From NCBI GenBank assembly GCA_049718765.1, contig JBNARI010000001.1, positions 124,001 through 188,000 on the forward strand: a stretch of DNA of 64,000 bases, read 5' to 3'. This DNA is from JBNARI01 sp049718765. Its GTDB lineage: Bacteria; Bacillota; Sulfobacillia; DUMF01. Every line of letters starts with the position of its first letter. The first letter of the stretch is position 1. Below the pieces are notes generated by a model. The model ran no database searches, had not been told where the DNA came from, and worked only from the letters and a program-made list of their open reading frames with translations. A program made the position numbers and the translations under genes. Positions 25,792 to 34,163 of this stretch are shown one piece after another.

Positions 25792-27000
25792 TCACCCAAG
25801 GAGCTGTTCGTCATAGGGGAACTTGGTCAAGATCTCGTTTCCGTTTTCGGTGACCAGGATAGTGTCCTCGAGCCTCACACCTCCTCCACCCGGAACGCCG
25901 GGCACCAAGATTGCCGGTTCGCAGGAGAAAACCATTCCTGGCTGGAACTCGTACACTTTCTCTCCCGTTGCTGCAAGCTCGCCGATTAGAGGCGCTTCGA
26001 AGCCAGAAATTCCAATTCCATGGCCCAGAATCCCCAGGAAACCGTACTCGCCGAAACCGTGCTTCTTTATCACGTCACGCGCAGCCTTGCTCAGCTCCTC
26101 GTTGGTATGTCCCGGTTTGAGTAGCTCATGCACGACCATCATTTCCTCATAGACCGCATTGTAGATTCGCTTCTGCATGTCGTTGGGTTTGCCGAAGATC
26201 ACGGTCCTCGTGAAGTCCGAGAAGTACCCGTTGAAGCAGCCGCCGAGGTCCATGAACACAAGGTCTCCGCGCCTGATCATTTTGTCGGAGGCAAAGCGGT
26301 GGAGCGGTGCGGTGTTCTCGCCAGAGGTGACGATAAGGTTGCACTGAGGTACTTCCATGCCGAGGGAGTAGAACACCTTCATCACTTCGCCCAAGATCTC
26401 GCATTCCCTGGCACCAGCGCGTATGGACTTGACCGCTGTTTCCATGCCTACCTCTGCGCACTGGGACGAGATCTTCATGAGCTTTATCTCTTCAGGGTTC
26501 TTTATTGCCTTTGCTTCCTTAACGCATTCGTCGCCATCCACAATGGTGGCGTTGGGAAGGTGTCTCTTGAGGGCGTACAGCATGTCGATGGTTGCAGCGT
26601 CTACGCCTATCCGGCCATTTGCCACGCCCAAGTCCGAGAGTGTCCTAGCGAATTCCTTCACCATGGTATCCGTGACGCCCGGGTCTTCCATGGAAGCGCA
26701 CGGACGAATGTTTTCTGGCGGCAGCCAATGCATTGTGGCACGGCAGCGGGCCCAGTCGCCGCTGGTAACGTACAGAATGGGATCGCCCTTGAGCGCCATG
26801 ATTGAAGCATTGCGGGTGATGAACGTAATTGGCCACCACAGGGGACGCATGCCCGTCATGTACCTGATGTTTTCGGCACGGAAGGTGATGAGGGCATCTA
26901 GCTCGTGTTTCTTCATCATCTCCCTGAGCCGGTTGACGCGCCCTTCCCTTAGGGTTTTGAAATCGACTCTTGTGTCCGTCCAGTCAACTGCGAAGTACAT
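25792..27000 (-). CDS. M24 metallopeptidase (Xaa-Pro peptidase type)
   Basis: 402 residues: a creatinase-type N-terminal domain (1-150) and a pita-bread M24 domain. All five metal ligands look intact: Asp in FMDLGG, Asp in FSDFTRT, His in LGHGIGI, Glu in SCEPAIL and Glu in VRLEDTI. An N-terminal MRPLWWPITFI segment is unusually aromatic. It would cleave an Xaa-Pro dipeptide or an amide in the cytoplasm, metal-dependently. As the second gene of a GntR-controlled TRAP operon it may process the imported compound. Contrast the M24 protein at 46071-47207, which has lost metal ligands. Confidence 0.88.
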   Translation of the reverse strand: MYFAVDWTDTRVDFKTLREGRVNRLREMMKKHELDALITFRAENIRYMTGMRPLWWPITFITRNASIMALKGDPILYVTSGDWARCRATMHWLPPENIRPCASMEDPGVTDTMVKEFARTLSDLGVANGRIGVDAATIDMLYALKRHLPNATIVDGDECVKEAKAIKNPEEIKLMKISSQCAEVGMETAVKSIRAGARECEILGEVMKVFYSLGMEVPQCNLIVTSGENTAPLHRFASDKMIRRGDLVFMDLGGCFNGYFSDFTRTVIFGKPNDMQKRIYNAVYEEMMVVHELLKPGHTNEELSKAARDVIKKHGFGEYGFLGILGHGIGISGFEAPLIGELAATGEKVYEFQPGMVFSCEPAILVPGVPGGGGVRLEDTILVTENGNEILTKFPYDEQLLG

Positions 27001-27039
27001 TGAGATGCCTCCTCTTCCACAAAAGTTGCGTTGGTCAAG

Positions 27040-27708
27040 CTAAATGGAATTGCGGTTCTTGCCGACAAAGTCCTCTACTTCAATGCTCACCCTAATCTTT
27101 TGATCGCTCACCACCTTTGCCAGAAGGTCATAGTCACGCTTGAGCACTGCCTCCAGCATTTGACGGTGTTCTTGGAGGGATTGCTCAGCTGAAAGCGTCA
27201 TCACATTGAAAATTGCCCTGGCTCTTTCGGACCGGTTCCAAAGTTCTTCAATGAGGCGCAGCAGCTTGCTGTTGTTACATCTACTGTACAGGAGCGAGTG
27301 GAATTCCCTATCTGCCTTGGAATAGTCCCAGAATCTGCGCTGGGTCTTGCATTCTTCCATGTGAGCCAGCAGCTCTCGAAGGCGATCGATATCTGCTTCC
27401 GTAAGAGCAGGTGCAGACAAGCGGGCTGCAAGTGCCTCGAGCGCACTGCGGATGACCATTGTTTCCTTTAAGTCTTGGATAGAAGGGGAGCTGACCACTG
27501 TTCCAACATAAGGGGTGCTCACGACGAGCCCCTCGGATTCCAGTCTCTTCATGGCTTCTCTAACGGGTATTTCGCTGACGTCAAACCTGGAAGCTACCTC
27601 TCGAATGACAACTCTTGCACCGGGGGGAAGGGTCCCACTGATGATTTCACTGCGCAATGCCTCGTAAACCTCTTCGGCCTTGGTCTTATGAACCTCGTTT
27701 GGTCTCAT
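27040..27708 (-). CDS. GntR/FadR-family transcriptional regulator (FCD domain)
   Basis: 222 residues. The N-terminal winged helix has RVVIREVASRFDVSEIPVREAMKRLESEGLV (in part: FDVSEIPVREAMKRL). The C-terminal all-helical FCD domain has the metal or ligand residues in KADREFHSLLYSRCNN and QEHRQMLEAV. It is the first gene of the minus-strand TRAP operon and probably represses it until the substrate or an intermediate binds. A palindromic candidate operator lies 34-49 bp upstream of its start. Confidence 0.93.
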   Translation of the reverse strand: MRPNEVHKTKAEEVYEALRSEIISGTLPPGARVVIREVASRFDVSEIPVREAMKRLESEGLVVSTPYVGTVVSSPSIQDLKETMVIRSALEALAARLSAPALTEADIDRLRELLAHMEECKTQRRFWDYSKADREFHSLLYSRCNNSKLLRLIEELWNRSERARAIFNVMTLSAEQSLQEHRQMLEAVLKRDYDLLAKVVSDQKIRVSIEVEDFVGKNRNSI

Positions 27709-27741
27709 TTAGCCAACCTGCCCTGCCTCAAGTCTTATCGA

Positions 27742-27757
27742 ATATCCAATTGGGTAT
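27742..27757. promoter_or_regulatory. Candidate GntR operator palindrome
   Basis: ATATCCAATTGGGTAT is a 16-bp palindrome with one mismatched pair around CCAATTGG, the type of site used by FadR-class GntR proteins. A wider inverted repeat, TCGAATAT (27738-27745) and ATATTCGA (27768-27775), overlaps it. It lies between the GntR gene and the divergent binding-protein gene, so it could control both. Confidence 0.5.
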
Positions 27758-27779
27758 CACACATCATATATTCGATTCC

Positions 27780-27808
27780 CGAACCCAAATTCCTGCAAGT
27801 TGGGTTCG
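27780..27808. repeat. 9-bp inverted repeat in the divergent intergenic region
   Basis: CGAACCCAA (27780-27788) and TTGGGTTCG (27800-27808) are perfect complements separated by 11 bp. It could be a second operator or an RNA hairpin in the leader of the 27912 gene. No T-run of terminator strength follows. Confidence 0.4.
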
Positions 27809-27911
27809 TTTGAATTGAGCAGAATTTCAGGTGGTCGGAAAAGAGGATATCATACAATCTGCGTCGTAATGGTTATGCAGGCCAAAATCTTCTGGAGGAT
27901 GGATGGGGTAA

Positions 27912-29153
27912 ATGAAGAGTTCACACAGGTTTTTGGCTTGGGTGCTGTTCCTGATAATAATGCTTGTTAGCTTATCCGGGTGCAGTGCAGGCGTGCAGCA
28001 AGAAAAGACCCTGAAAGTGGGATTGCTTGGGCCGCTAACTGGTACCTTTGCAGCGCTGGGCCTGGACATGCGGGACGGGATGATGCTCTACCTTGAAGAG
28101 AGAGGGAACAAGATTGGGGACTATAAGGTAGAGGTTGTAGTGGAGGACGACACGAACGACCCGGCAACCTCACTGACCAAGGCGAGAAAACTTGTGGAAA
28201 AAGACAAGGTAGATCTTATTGTCGGACCAATATCGGCGGCGTGTGGTCTTGCCGTGGCAGAATACTGTAATAACAACAAGGTGCCCCTCCTCATGCCAGT
28301 TACATCAGCAGAAGACCTAACTCAACGTAAGCGAAGTGAGTACGTCATTAGGACAGGATGGACAAGTGCACAGCCTATGCATCCTTTTGGGGAGTATGCC
28401 TTCAAGGAACTCGGATTAAGGAAGATAACCGCGATTGGGCACGATTATGCATTTGGGCACGAGGTGATTGCTGGGTTCCAGCGCACTTTTGAAGAGGCCG
28501 GTGGCAAGATCTTGAAGAAAATCTGGGTTCCCAGTGGCACTCCAGATTTCGGCCCGTATCTCGCGCAGGTATCCTCGGACAGCGATGCGGTTGTTGCGTG
28601 CTTCTCTGGAAGCGATGCCATACGTTTTGTAAAGCAGTACAAGGAGTTTGGGTTAGGTGGCAAGGTTCAGCTGCTGGGCGTTGGAACCTTGACAGACGAA
28701 CACGTATTATATTCCATGGGGGATGAGGCTATAGGCATCATTACGGCACTCCACTACAGCCCTACCCTGCCATATCCGGAAACCAAGAAGCTGGTTGACG
28801 GATTCTCCAAGAAGACAGGTAGAATTCCGTCATACTACGTTGACGGTTCCTATACTGCCATGACGTTCCTTGAGGCAGGACTCAAGGCTGCTGGAAGTCT
28901 CAAGGACGTGCGGGCTTTCAGTAAGCCCCTTCAGAACCTTGTTGTGAATTCGGCAAGGGGTCCGGTTAAGCTTGACCAGTACAACAATCCGATTCAGAAC
29001 ATTTACATACGCAAAGTGGAGAAAGTAAATGGCAAACTGCAAAACACGGTGATCAAGACGTATGAAGGCGTAAGCCAGTTCTGGAAGTACAACCCTGAGG
29101 AGTTTCTCAAGAATCCTGTTTACTCACGGGATTATCCGCCTCTGAAGAACTAA
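27912..29153 (+). CDS. Branched-chain amino-acid-type ABC binding lipoprotein (orphan)
   Basis: 413 residues. It has a lipoprotein signal (IMLVSLSGC) and a type I periplasmic-binding fold: KVGLLGPLTGTFAALGLDMRDG, VEDDTNDPATS and VDLIVGPISAACGLAVAE (in part). It is related to LivK/amide-binding Peripla_BP_6 proteins. No permease or ATPase gene is adjacent, so it either shares a transporter encoded elsewhere or serves as a sensor. It is divergent from the GntR gene and may be in its regulon. A hairpin follows at 29178-29217. Codon use appears less G+C-biased than in neighbouring genes, for example many AAG/AAC and ATA codons, but I did not measure this. Confidence 0.9.
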   Translation: MKSSHRFLAWVLFLIIMLVSLSGCSAGVQQEKTLKVGLLGPLTGTFAALGLDMRDGMMLYLEERGNKIGDYKVEVVVEDDTNDPATSLTKARKLVEKDKVDLIVGPISAACGLAVAEYCNNNKVPLLMPVTSAEDLTQRKRSEYVIRTGWTSAQPMHPFGEYAFKELGLRKITAIGHDYAFGHEVIAGFQRTFEEAGGKILKKIWVPSGTPDFGPYLAQVSSDSDAVVACFSGSDAIRFVKQYKEFGLGGKVQLLGVGTLTDEHVLYSMGDEAIGIITALHYSPTLPYPETKKLVDGFSKKTGRIPSYYVDGSYTAMTFLEAGLKAAGSLKDVRAFSKPLQNLVVNSARGPVKLDQYNNPIQNIYIRKVEKVNGKLQNTVIKTYEGVSQFWKYNPEEFLKNPVYSRDYPPLKN

Positions 29154-29177
29154 TGCCGGTAAGCCCAAGATAGAGGT

Positions 29178-29217
29178 AGGCCTGGTCGAAGGCTCCCGCA
29201 GCCATACGGCCAGGCCT
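29178..29217 (+). terminator. Hairpin/putative terminator after the binding-protein gene
   Basis: AGGCCTGGTCG (29178-29188) pairs with CGGCCAGGCCT (29207-29217) over 11 bp with one G-U pair; the loop is 18 nt. The following TTCGATTCT is only weakly T-rich, so termination may be partial. Confidence 0.5.
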
Positions 29218-29227
29218 TCGATTCTGC

Positions 29228-29240
29228 AAATCCGAACAAT
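29228..29240 (+). promoter_or_regulatory. PurR box (perfect consensus) upstream of the purine operon
   Basis: AAATCCGAACAAT matches the Bacillus PurR box AWWWCCGAACWWT in all 13 positions. A second, weaker copy with an intact CCGAAC core lies in the opposite orientation at 29313-29325. Between them is TAAAAT (29299-29304), a possible -10 element. The 72-bp gap between boxes is much longer than the roughly 16-17 bp seen in B. subtilis. The two copies could alternatively pair as an RNA stem. Confidence 0.6.
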
Positions 29241-29312
29241 CCTGCGTCAGAACGACCAAGATACGCCCACCCAACTGGAATGAATACGAATGCTGTAGTA
29301 AAATCGGATTAG

Positions 29313-29325
29313 ATCGTTCGGATCA
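29313..29325 (-). promoter_or_regulatory. Second, inverted PurR-box-like site
   Basis: On the minus strand this reads TGATCCGAACGAT, agreeing with the PurR box at 10 of 13 positions including the whole CCGAAC core. It lies about 40 bp before the permease start and in inverted orientation to the perfect box. Confidence 0.45.
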
Positions 29326-29361
29326 AGACTAGCAGAACCTAGCAGAATGGAGGGCATGGCG

Positions 29362-30666
29362 TTGTTAGAGAAGTTGTTCAAGTTAAGCCAAAACGGTACT
29401 GACGTCAAGACTGAGGTCATTGCAGGAGTCACAACGTTCATGACAATGGCCTACATAATCTTCGTCAACCCAAGCATATTGAGCAAGGCCGGAATGGACT
29501 TCGGCGCTGTGATGACCGCTACGGTGCTGTCTGCAGCGTTCACCACCTTGCTCAACGGCCTCTTCGCCAACATTCCCTTTGCTCTGGCAAGCGGCATGGG
29601 GCTAAACGCTTTCTTTGCCTTCGTGGTCGCAAAGCAGGTTGGCTGGCAAGCTGCGCTTGGCTGCGTGTTCATCGAAGGAATTGCCTTCCTTGTGCTGGCT
29701 CTCACAGGAGTGCTCAGTGCAGCTGATGCAGCCGTTCCGGCCAGCCTGAAGCGAGCAGTCTCCGTTGGGATCGGCTTGTTCATCGCGCTGATTGGTATGC
29801 GCAGTGCTGGTCTGGTGGTAGGCCATCCGGAAACTCTCATTACCATGGGTGATTTTGCAAAACCAGGTCCTGCACTGTCGTTGATAGGTCTGGTAATAAC
29901 TGCTGCGCTGATGGCGCTCAGGGTTAGAGGGGCAATCTTGCTCGGTATTTTGATCACCACGGTGATCGGTATCCCAATGGGGGTAACTAAAGTTGCGGGG
30001 TCCATAGTTGGGAAACCGGCCTCCTTGGCGCCTGTGTTCATGAAGATGGACATTGCGGGTGCCCTTTCAGCTGGACTTATGACCATTTTTGCCTTCGGCT
30101 TCGTGGACATTTTCGACACCATGGGAACTCTGGTGGGCACTGCGGCGAGGGCGGGGCTCCTGGATGAAAAGGGCAGGTATCCGAAGACCAAGCCTGCCAT
30201 GATAGTTGATGCCATCGGTACCATACTTGGAGCCGTCCTTGGTACAAGCACTGTCACCACGTACGTGGAGAGTTCTGCAGGCATTGCTGAGGGTGGCCGC
30301 ACTGGGCTCACGTCAGTGGTTGTTGCTCTGTTATTCCTGCTGAGCTTGGTGTTCAGCCCCCTCGCAGGCATGATACCTGCAGAAGCGACTGCGCCTGCTC
30401 TGGTGATCGTGGGAGTGCTCATGATGGGTGCCGTGGTGAAGATCAACTTCGAGGACTTCACTGAGGCCTTCCCTGCGTTCATGACCATAGCAGTGATGCC
30501 CTTCACTGGAAGCATCGCGTCAGGTATAGCGGCAGGGTTTGTCACATATCCTCTTGTCAAGCTGTTTGCGGGGAGAGCCCGTGAAGTGCACTGGGCGGTA
30601 TGGGTGTTGGGAGTACTTTCCTTCCTGCACTTCGTGCCGTCGCTTGCCAAGGCGCTTGGGCTGTGA
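29362..30666 (+). CDS. Purine permease, AzgA/PbuG-type NCS2 family
   Basis: 434 residues, about 12-13 membrane segments. It is a hypoxanthine/guanine/adenine:proton symporter type: VIAGVTTFMTMAYIIFVNP near the start (in part), FALASGMGLNAFFAF, FGFVDIFDTMGTLVGTA and STVTTYVESSAGIAEGGRTG (in part), the last two being the substrate-site segments. TTG at 29362 was chosen because GGAGGG ends 7 nt upstream and the protein then begins MLEKLFKLSQNGT, as in relatives; ATG 29347 and 29356 are alternatives with poorly placed ribosome sites. It heads the pur operon behind PurR boxes, joining salvage uptake to synthesis. Confidence 0.92.
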   Translation: MLEKLFKLSQNGTDVKTEVIAGVTTFMTMAYIIFVNPSILSKAGMDFGAVMTATVLSAAFTTLLNGLFANIPFALASGMGLNAFFAFVVAKQVGWQAALGCVFIEGIAFLVLALTGVLSAADAAVPASLKRAVSVGIGLFIALIGMRSAGLVVGHPETLITMGDFAKPGPALSLIGLVITAALMALRVRGAILLGILITTVIGIPMGVTKVAGSIVGKPASLAPVFMKMDIAGALSAGLMTIFAFGFVDIFDTMGTLVGTAARAGLLDEKGRYPKTKPAMIVDAIGTILGAVLGTSTVTTYVESSAGIAEGGRTGLTSVVVALLFLLSLVFSPLAGMIPAEATAPALVIVGVLMMGAVVKINFEDFTEAFPAFMTIAVMPFTGSIASGIAAGFVTYPLVKLFAGRAREVHWAVWVLGVLSFLHFVPSLAKALGL

Positions 30667-30676
30667 GGTGTAGCCA

Positions 30677-31195
30677 ATGGACAGGCCGGTTGTGGGAATA
30701 GTGATGGGGAGCGATTCTGACCTCCCCATCCTTTCAGAAGCGGTCCGTGTTCTGGACATGTTGGGCATAAGGTATGAGCTTACAATTGCTTCTGCCCACC
30801 GCACCCCTGAGAAGGTGCTCGAGTACGCCAGGACCGCGCGGGCAAGGGGGCTGAAAGTGATAATTGCGGCTGCAGGGCTCGCGGCACACCTGCCGGGTTT
30901 CATTGCAGCAAACACTGTGCTACCGGTGGTGGGGGTCCCAATAGCGGCTGGGCCGCTCAACGGCGTGGACGCGCTGTACTCCATCGTGCAGATGCCTCCT
31001 GGCGTTCCAGTGGCTTGTGTGGGCATTTCTGCGGCGCGAAATGCAGCGCTGCTTGCTGCCCAAATCCTTGCAGTTGCCGACGAAACCCTCATGGGTAAAC
31101 TCGAGACTTTGAGGCGGGCAATGGCGGAAGAGGTGGCTGCCAAGGCCAGACGCCTTGAGCAGTCCAGGTCAACCCAGGAGGGCGGAGGACAATGA
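30677..31195 (+). CDS. purE: 5-(Carboxyamino)imidazole ribonucleotide mutase / AIR carboxylase PurE
   Basis: 172 residues. Motifs are MGSDSDLPI, ASAHRTPE and AAHLPGFIAANTVLPVVGVP, the class I pattern, though the usual GGAAHLPGM loop reads AGLAAHLPGF. Class I PurE normally works on N5-CAIR made by PurK, but no purK occurs in this otherwise complete operon. Either purK is elsewhere or this PurE uses AIR and CO2 directly. ATG with no clear spacing problem; it ends in an ATGA overlap with purB. Confidence 0.94.
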   Translation: MDRPVVGIVMGSDSDLPILSEAVRVLDMLGIRYELTIASAHRTPEKVLEYARTARARGLKVIIAAAGLAAHLPGFIAANTVLPVVGVPIAAGPLNGVDALYSIVQMPPGVPVACVGISAARNAALLAAQILAVADETLMGKLETLRRAMAEEVAAKARRLEQSRSTQEGGGQ

Positions 31196-32490
31196 TCGGT
31201 AGGTACACGAGGCCGCCAATGAGGGAACTTTGGAGCGAGGAAAACAAGTACCGAACATGGTTAGAAGTGGAGATCCTTGCAGCGGAGGCCTGGGCTCAGC
31301 TAGGGGAGATACCGCCCGAAGCACCTGGGCTAATAAGGCAAAAGGCGAGGGTAGACCCTGCCAGGATTGCCCAGATTGAGGCTGAGGTCAAACACGACGT
31401 GATTGCCTTCGTTAGCGCCGTTGCCGAAACGGTTGGGGAATACGGCAAATACGTGCATTACGGCCTTACTTCCTACGACGTGGTGGATACTGCCCTGGCT
31501 GTTCTGACCATCCGTGCCACTGATATGGTTCTGGAAGGCGCTCGGGCGCTTGCGGAGTCCTTGAAAGGCGCCGCCAGGAAGTACAAGCTGACCCCAATGA
31601 TTGGGCGCACCCACGGCGTTCACGCTGAGCCAATTACTCTTGGTCTGAAGTTCGCGGTTTGGTACCAGGAGACCCTGAGGAACATCGATCGCCTTGAGCA
31701 TGCAAGGGAAAACGTGCGGGTGGGCAAACTCTCCGGGGCTGTTGGAACTTACGCCCACGTACCCCCTTTCGTGGAAGAGTACGTGTGTGAGAAGTTGGGC
31801 TTGAAGCCAGCGCCAGCTTCCACCCAGGTAGTTCAGAGGGACCGCCACGCGGAGCTTGTGTGTGCCCTTGCCCAGCTTGCCACTTCCATTGAGAAGTTCG
31901 CGACTGAGGTGCGGGCCCTGCAGCGCACCGAAATCGGGGAGTTGGAAGAGCCTTTTGCCAAGGGGCAAAAGGGGAGCTCCGCCATGCCCCACAAGAGGAA
32001 TCCGGTGGTGTGCGAGCAGCTTTGCGGGCTCGCACGGGTAATGCGGGGCTATGCCCTTGCTGCTATGGAGAATCAGGTGCTTTGGGGGGAAAGGGACATA
32101 TCCAACTCCTCCGTGGAGAGGATAGTGCTTGTGGACGCCACCACGCTGGCTGACTACATGGTCAGCCGATTTGCTTGGGTGATAGATAACCTGAGGGTAC
32201 GCCAGGAACGGCTCAGGGAAAACCTTGAATTGACCAAGGGCTTGGTGTTTTCCGAAGACCTGCTGCTTGCGTTGATCAAAAAGGGGCTACAAAGGGAAGA
32301 GGCATACTCTTGGGTACAGGGACTAGCGATGGACGCGTGGGAAAAGGGTGGCGACTTTAAGGCCATGGTGTTGCAGGACCTAAGGATCAGGAGTTTGTTG
32401 AGCCAGGAGGAAATAGAGGCGTGTTTTGCGCCTGAGAACCATTTCAAATGGGTGGACATGATTTTCAAGAGGTGTGGAATCCAAAAGTGA
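31192..32490 (+). CDS. purB: Adenylosuccinate lyase
   Basis: 432 residues. It splits SAICAR and adenylosuccinate, releasing fumarate. Motifs are HYGLTSYDVVDTA, IGRTHGVHAEP (catalytic His) and the fumarase-superfamily signature GSSAMPHKRNP. The ATG overlaps the purE stop. It is followed after 14 bp by purC. Confidence 0.96.
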   Translation: MIGRYTRPPMRELWSEENKYRTWLEVEILAAEAWAQLGEIPPEAPGLIRQKARVDPARIAQIEAEVKHDVIAFVSAVAETVGEYGKYVHYGLTSYDVVDTALAVLTIRATDMVLEGARALAESLKGAARKYKLTPMIGRTHGVHAEPITLGLKFAVWYQETLRNIDRLEHARENVRVGKLSGAVGTYAHVPPFVEEYVCEKLGLKPAPASTQVVQRDRHAELVCALAQLATSIEKFATEVRALQRTEIGELEEPFAKGQKGSSAMPHKRNPVVCEQLCGLARVMRGYALAAMENQVLWGERDISNSSVERIVLVDATTLADYMVSRFAWVIDNLRVRQERLRENLELTKGLVFSEDLLLALIKKGLQREEAYSWVQGLAMDAWEKGGDFKAMVLQDLRIRSLLSQEEIEACFAPENHFKWVDMIFKRCGIQK

Positions 32491-32504
32491 CGGAGGGGTG
32501 GGCC

Positions 32505-33206
32505 GTGGTTAAGGGCGAAAAGCTGTACGAGGGCAAGGCCAAGGTGGTTTACTCCACCGACGATCCAGGCAAGCTGTGGATGCATTTCAAGGATGAGGCT
32601 ACTGCTTTTGATGGCAAGAAGAAAGGCATAATCCAAAACAAGGGGTACCTGAACGCTCAAATTTCCGCGAAGCTCTTCGGCGTGCTGTCCAGAAGCGGGA
32701 TCCCAACCCATTTCCTGCACCTGGAGGGGCCACAGGACATGATCGTCAAGAAAGTGGAGATCGTTCCTGTGGAAGTAGTGGTGCGCAACGTTGTGGCAGG
32801 CAGCATGGCCAAACGCCTGGGCATGGAAGAAGGGTACAAGCTTCCCAAACCAGTACTGGAGTTCTACTACAAAAGCGACCCACTGGGGGACCCCTGGGTG
32901 AACGAGTACCACATAGAGGCGTTTGGCTGGGCAACGGCTGACGAGATCGAGACGATCAAGCACACTGCGCTTGCGGTGAACCAGGTGCTTGCAGAGCACT
33001 TCCGCAGGGTGGGGATAATGCTGGTTGATTTCAAGCTCGAGTTCGGTAGGGCAGATGGGCAAGTTATCGTGGCAGACGAGATATCCCCTGACACCTGCCG
33101 CCTGTGGGATGCCCGGTCAGGAGAGAAGCTGGACAAGGATAGGTTTAGGCGGGACATGGGCGGAGTGGAGGACGCTTACGAGGAAGTGCTGCGGCGGCTG
33201 AGCTAG
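32505..33206 (+). CDS. purC: SAICAR synthetase
   Basis: 233 residues, the short bacterial form. It joins aspartate to CAIR with ATP. Motifs are KLYEGKAKVVY, the ATAFDGKKKG loop, VVRNVVAGSMAKR and VDFKLEFGR followed by DEISPDTCRLWD. GTG at 32505 was chosen because GGAGGGG lies 6 nt upstream, right after the purB stop, giving the typical MVKGEKLYEGKAK start. Confidence 0.96.
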   Translation: MVKGEKLYEGKAKVVYSTDDPGKLWMHFKDEATAFDGKKKGIIQNKGYLNAQISAKLFGVLSRSGIPTHFLHLEGPQDMIVKKVEIVPVEVVVRNVVAGSMAKRLGMEEGYKLPKPVLEFYYKSDPLGDPWVNEYHIEAFGWATADEIETIKHTALAVNQVLAEHFRRVGIMLVDFKLEFGRADGQVIVADEISPDTCRLWDARSGEKLDKDRFRRDMGGVEDAYEEVLRRLS

Positions 33207-33233
33207 GCTTGCTGGAATCGTGGGGGTGGTAGC

Positions 33234-33488
33234 TTGGAGTTTGAAGCCCGCATTGAAATCATGCTGAAGGACACCGTCTCGGACCCCCAGGGCCAGGCGG
33301 TGTGTTCCGCATTGAGGAACATGGGGTTTTCTGGTACCCGAGAAGTGAGGGTGGGCAAGCTCATACGGCTGAGGCTCGAAGCTGAAAACGAAGGGATTGC
33401 CCACGCCATTGTGGACGAGATGTGCCGGAAACTGCTGGCAAACCCCGTGATCGAAAATTACGGGTTCGAGCTGGGGGTGTGCAAGTGA
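33234..33488 (+). CDS. purS: FGAM synthetase subunit PurS
   Basis: 84 residues. PurS bridges PurQ and PurL in the three-part FGAM synthetase of Gram-positive bacteria and archaea. The features are the short ferredoxin-like fold with DPQGQAVCSALRNMGF and the C-terminal LANPVIENYGFEL. It uses a TTG start after GGGGGTGG and overlaps purQ by 4 bp (GTGA). Confidence 0.94.
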   Translation: MEFEARIEIMLKDTVSDPQGQAVCSALRNMGFSGTREVRVGKLIRLRLEAENEGIAHAIVDEMCRKLLANPVIENYGFELGVCK

Positions 33489-34162
33489 AATTCGGCGTAG
33501 TAGTTTTCCCCGGATCGAACTGCGACTCCGACTGTTATCACGCGCTCAAAGACGTGTTGGGGGTTGACGTTGATTACATTTGGCACAAGTCTGGTGACGT
33601 TTCTGGGTACGACTGCATTGTGCTACCTGGTGGCTTTTCCTATGGCGACTACTTGCGCGCTGGGGCCATCGCCAGGTTTTCACCTGTAATGCGGGCGGTG
33701 GAGAAGTATGCAAGAGCTGGTGGGCTTGTGCTGGGAATCTGTAACGGCTTCCAAATACTGCTCGAGGCTGGCCTTTTGCCCGGGGCAATGCGACGCAATG
33801 ACTGTCTGCAGTTCAGGTGCGAGTACGTGGAGATCGTTGTGGAGAACTGCCATACTCCCTTCACCCGTGAGTGTAAAGCTGGACAAGTGCTTCGGATGCC
33901 CATTGCCCACGGCGAGGGCAACTACTATGTGGAGCCGGAAACCCTCAGGAAGTTGGAGCGTAATGGCCAAATAGTGCTCAGGTACGGGCAAAACCCAAAC
34001 GGCTCTGTGAGCAGCGTTGCTGCCGTAGCAAACCAAGAGGGCAACGTGCTCGGAATGATGCCCCATCCCGAGCGATGCTGCGAGAACGTGCTTGGGGGAA
34101 CTGATGGGCGGCTGATCTTCGAGTCGGTGATCGGCTACCTGGGCTCGGTGAGGTGGTCCTGA
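33485..34162 (+). CDS. purQ: FGAM synthetase glutaminase subunit PurQ
   Basis: 225 residues. Class I glutamine amidotransferase supplying ammonia to PurL. The nucleophile is in LGICNGFQIL, and the partner residues are in MMPHPERCCE. The N-terminus KFGVVVFPGSNCDSD is typical. The GTG start overlaps purS; the stop is 1 bp before purL. Confidence 0.96.
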   Translation: MKFGVVVFPGSNCDSDCYHALKDVLGVDVDYIWHKSGDVSGYDCIVLPGGFSYGDYLRAGAIARFSPVMRAVEKYARAGGLVLGICNGFQILLEAGLLPGAMRRNDCLQFRCEYVEIVVENCHTPFTRECKAGQVLRMPIAHGEGNYYVEPETLRKLERNGQIVLRYGQNPNGSVSSVAAVANQEGNVLGMMPHPERCCENVLGGTDGRLIFESVIGYLGSVRWS

Positions 34163-34163
34163 C

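Noticed and set aside
29220..29361. Purine riboswitch in the leader of the purine permease
   Set aside because: The conserved loop and three-way-junction sequences of the purine aptamer are not present; the inverted CCGAAC repeats fit PurR boxes better.
29451..30677. 408-codon open frame on the minus strand
   Set aside because: It is antisense to the purine permease; its Ser/Thr/Ala/Pro-rich translation is typical of a shadow of a hydrophobic protein.
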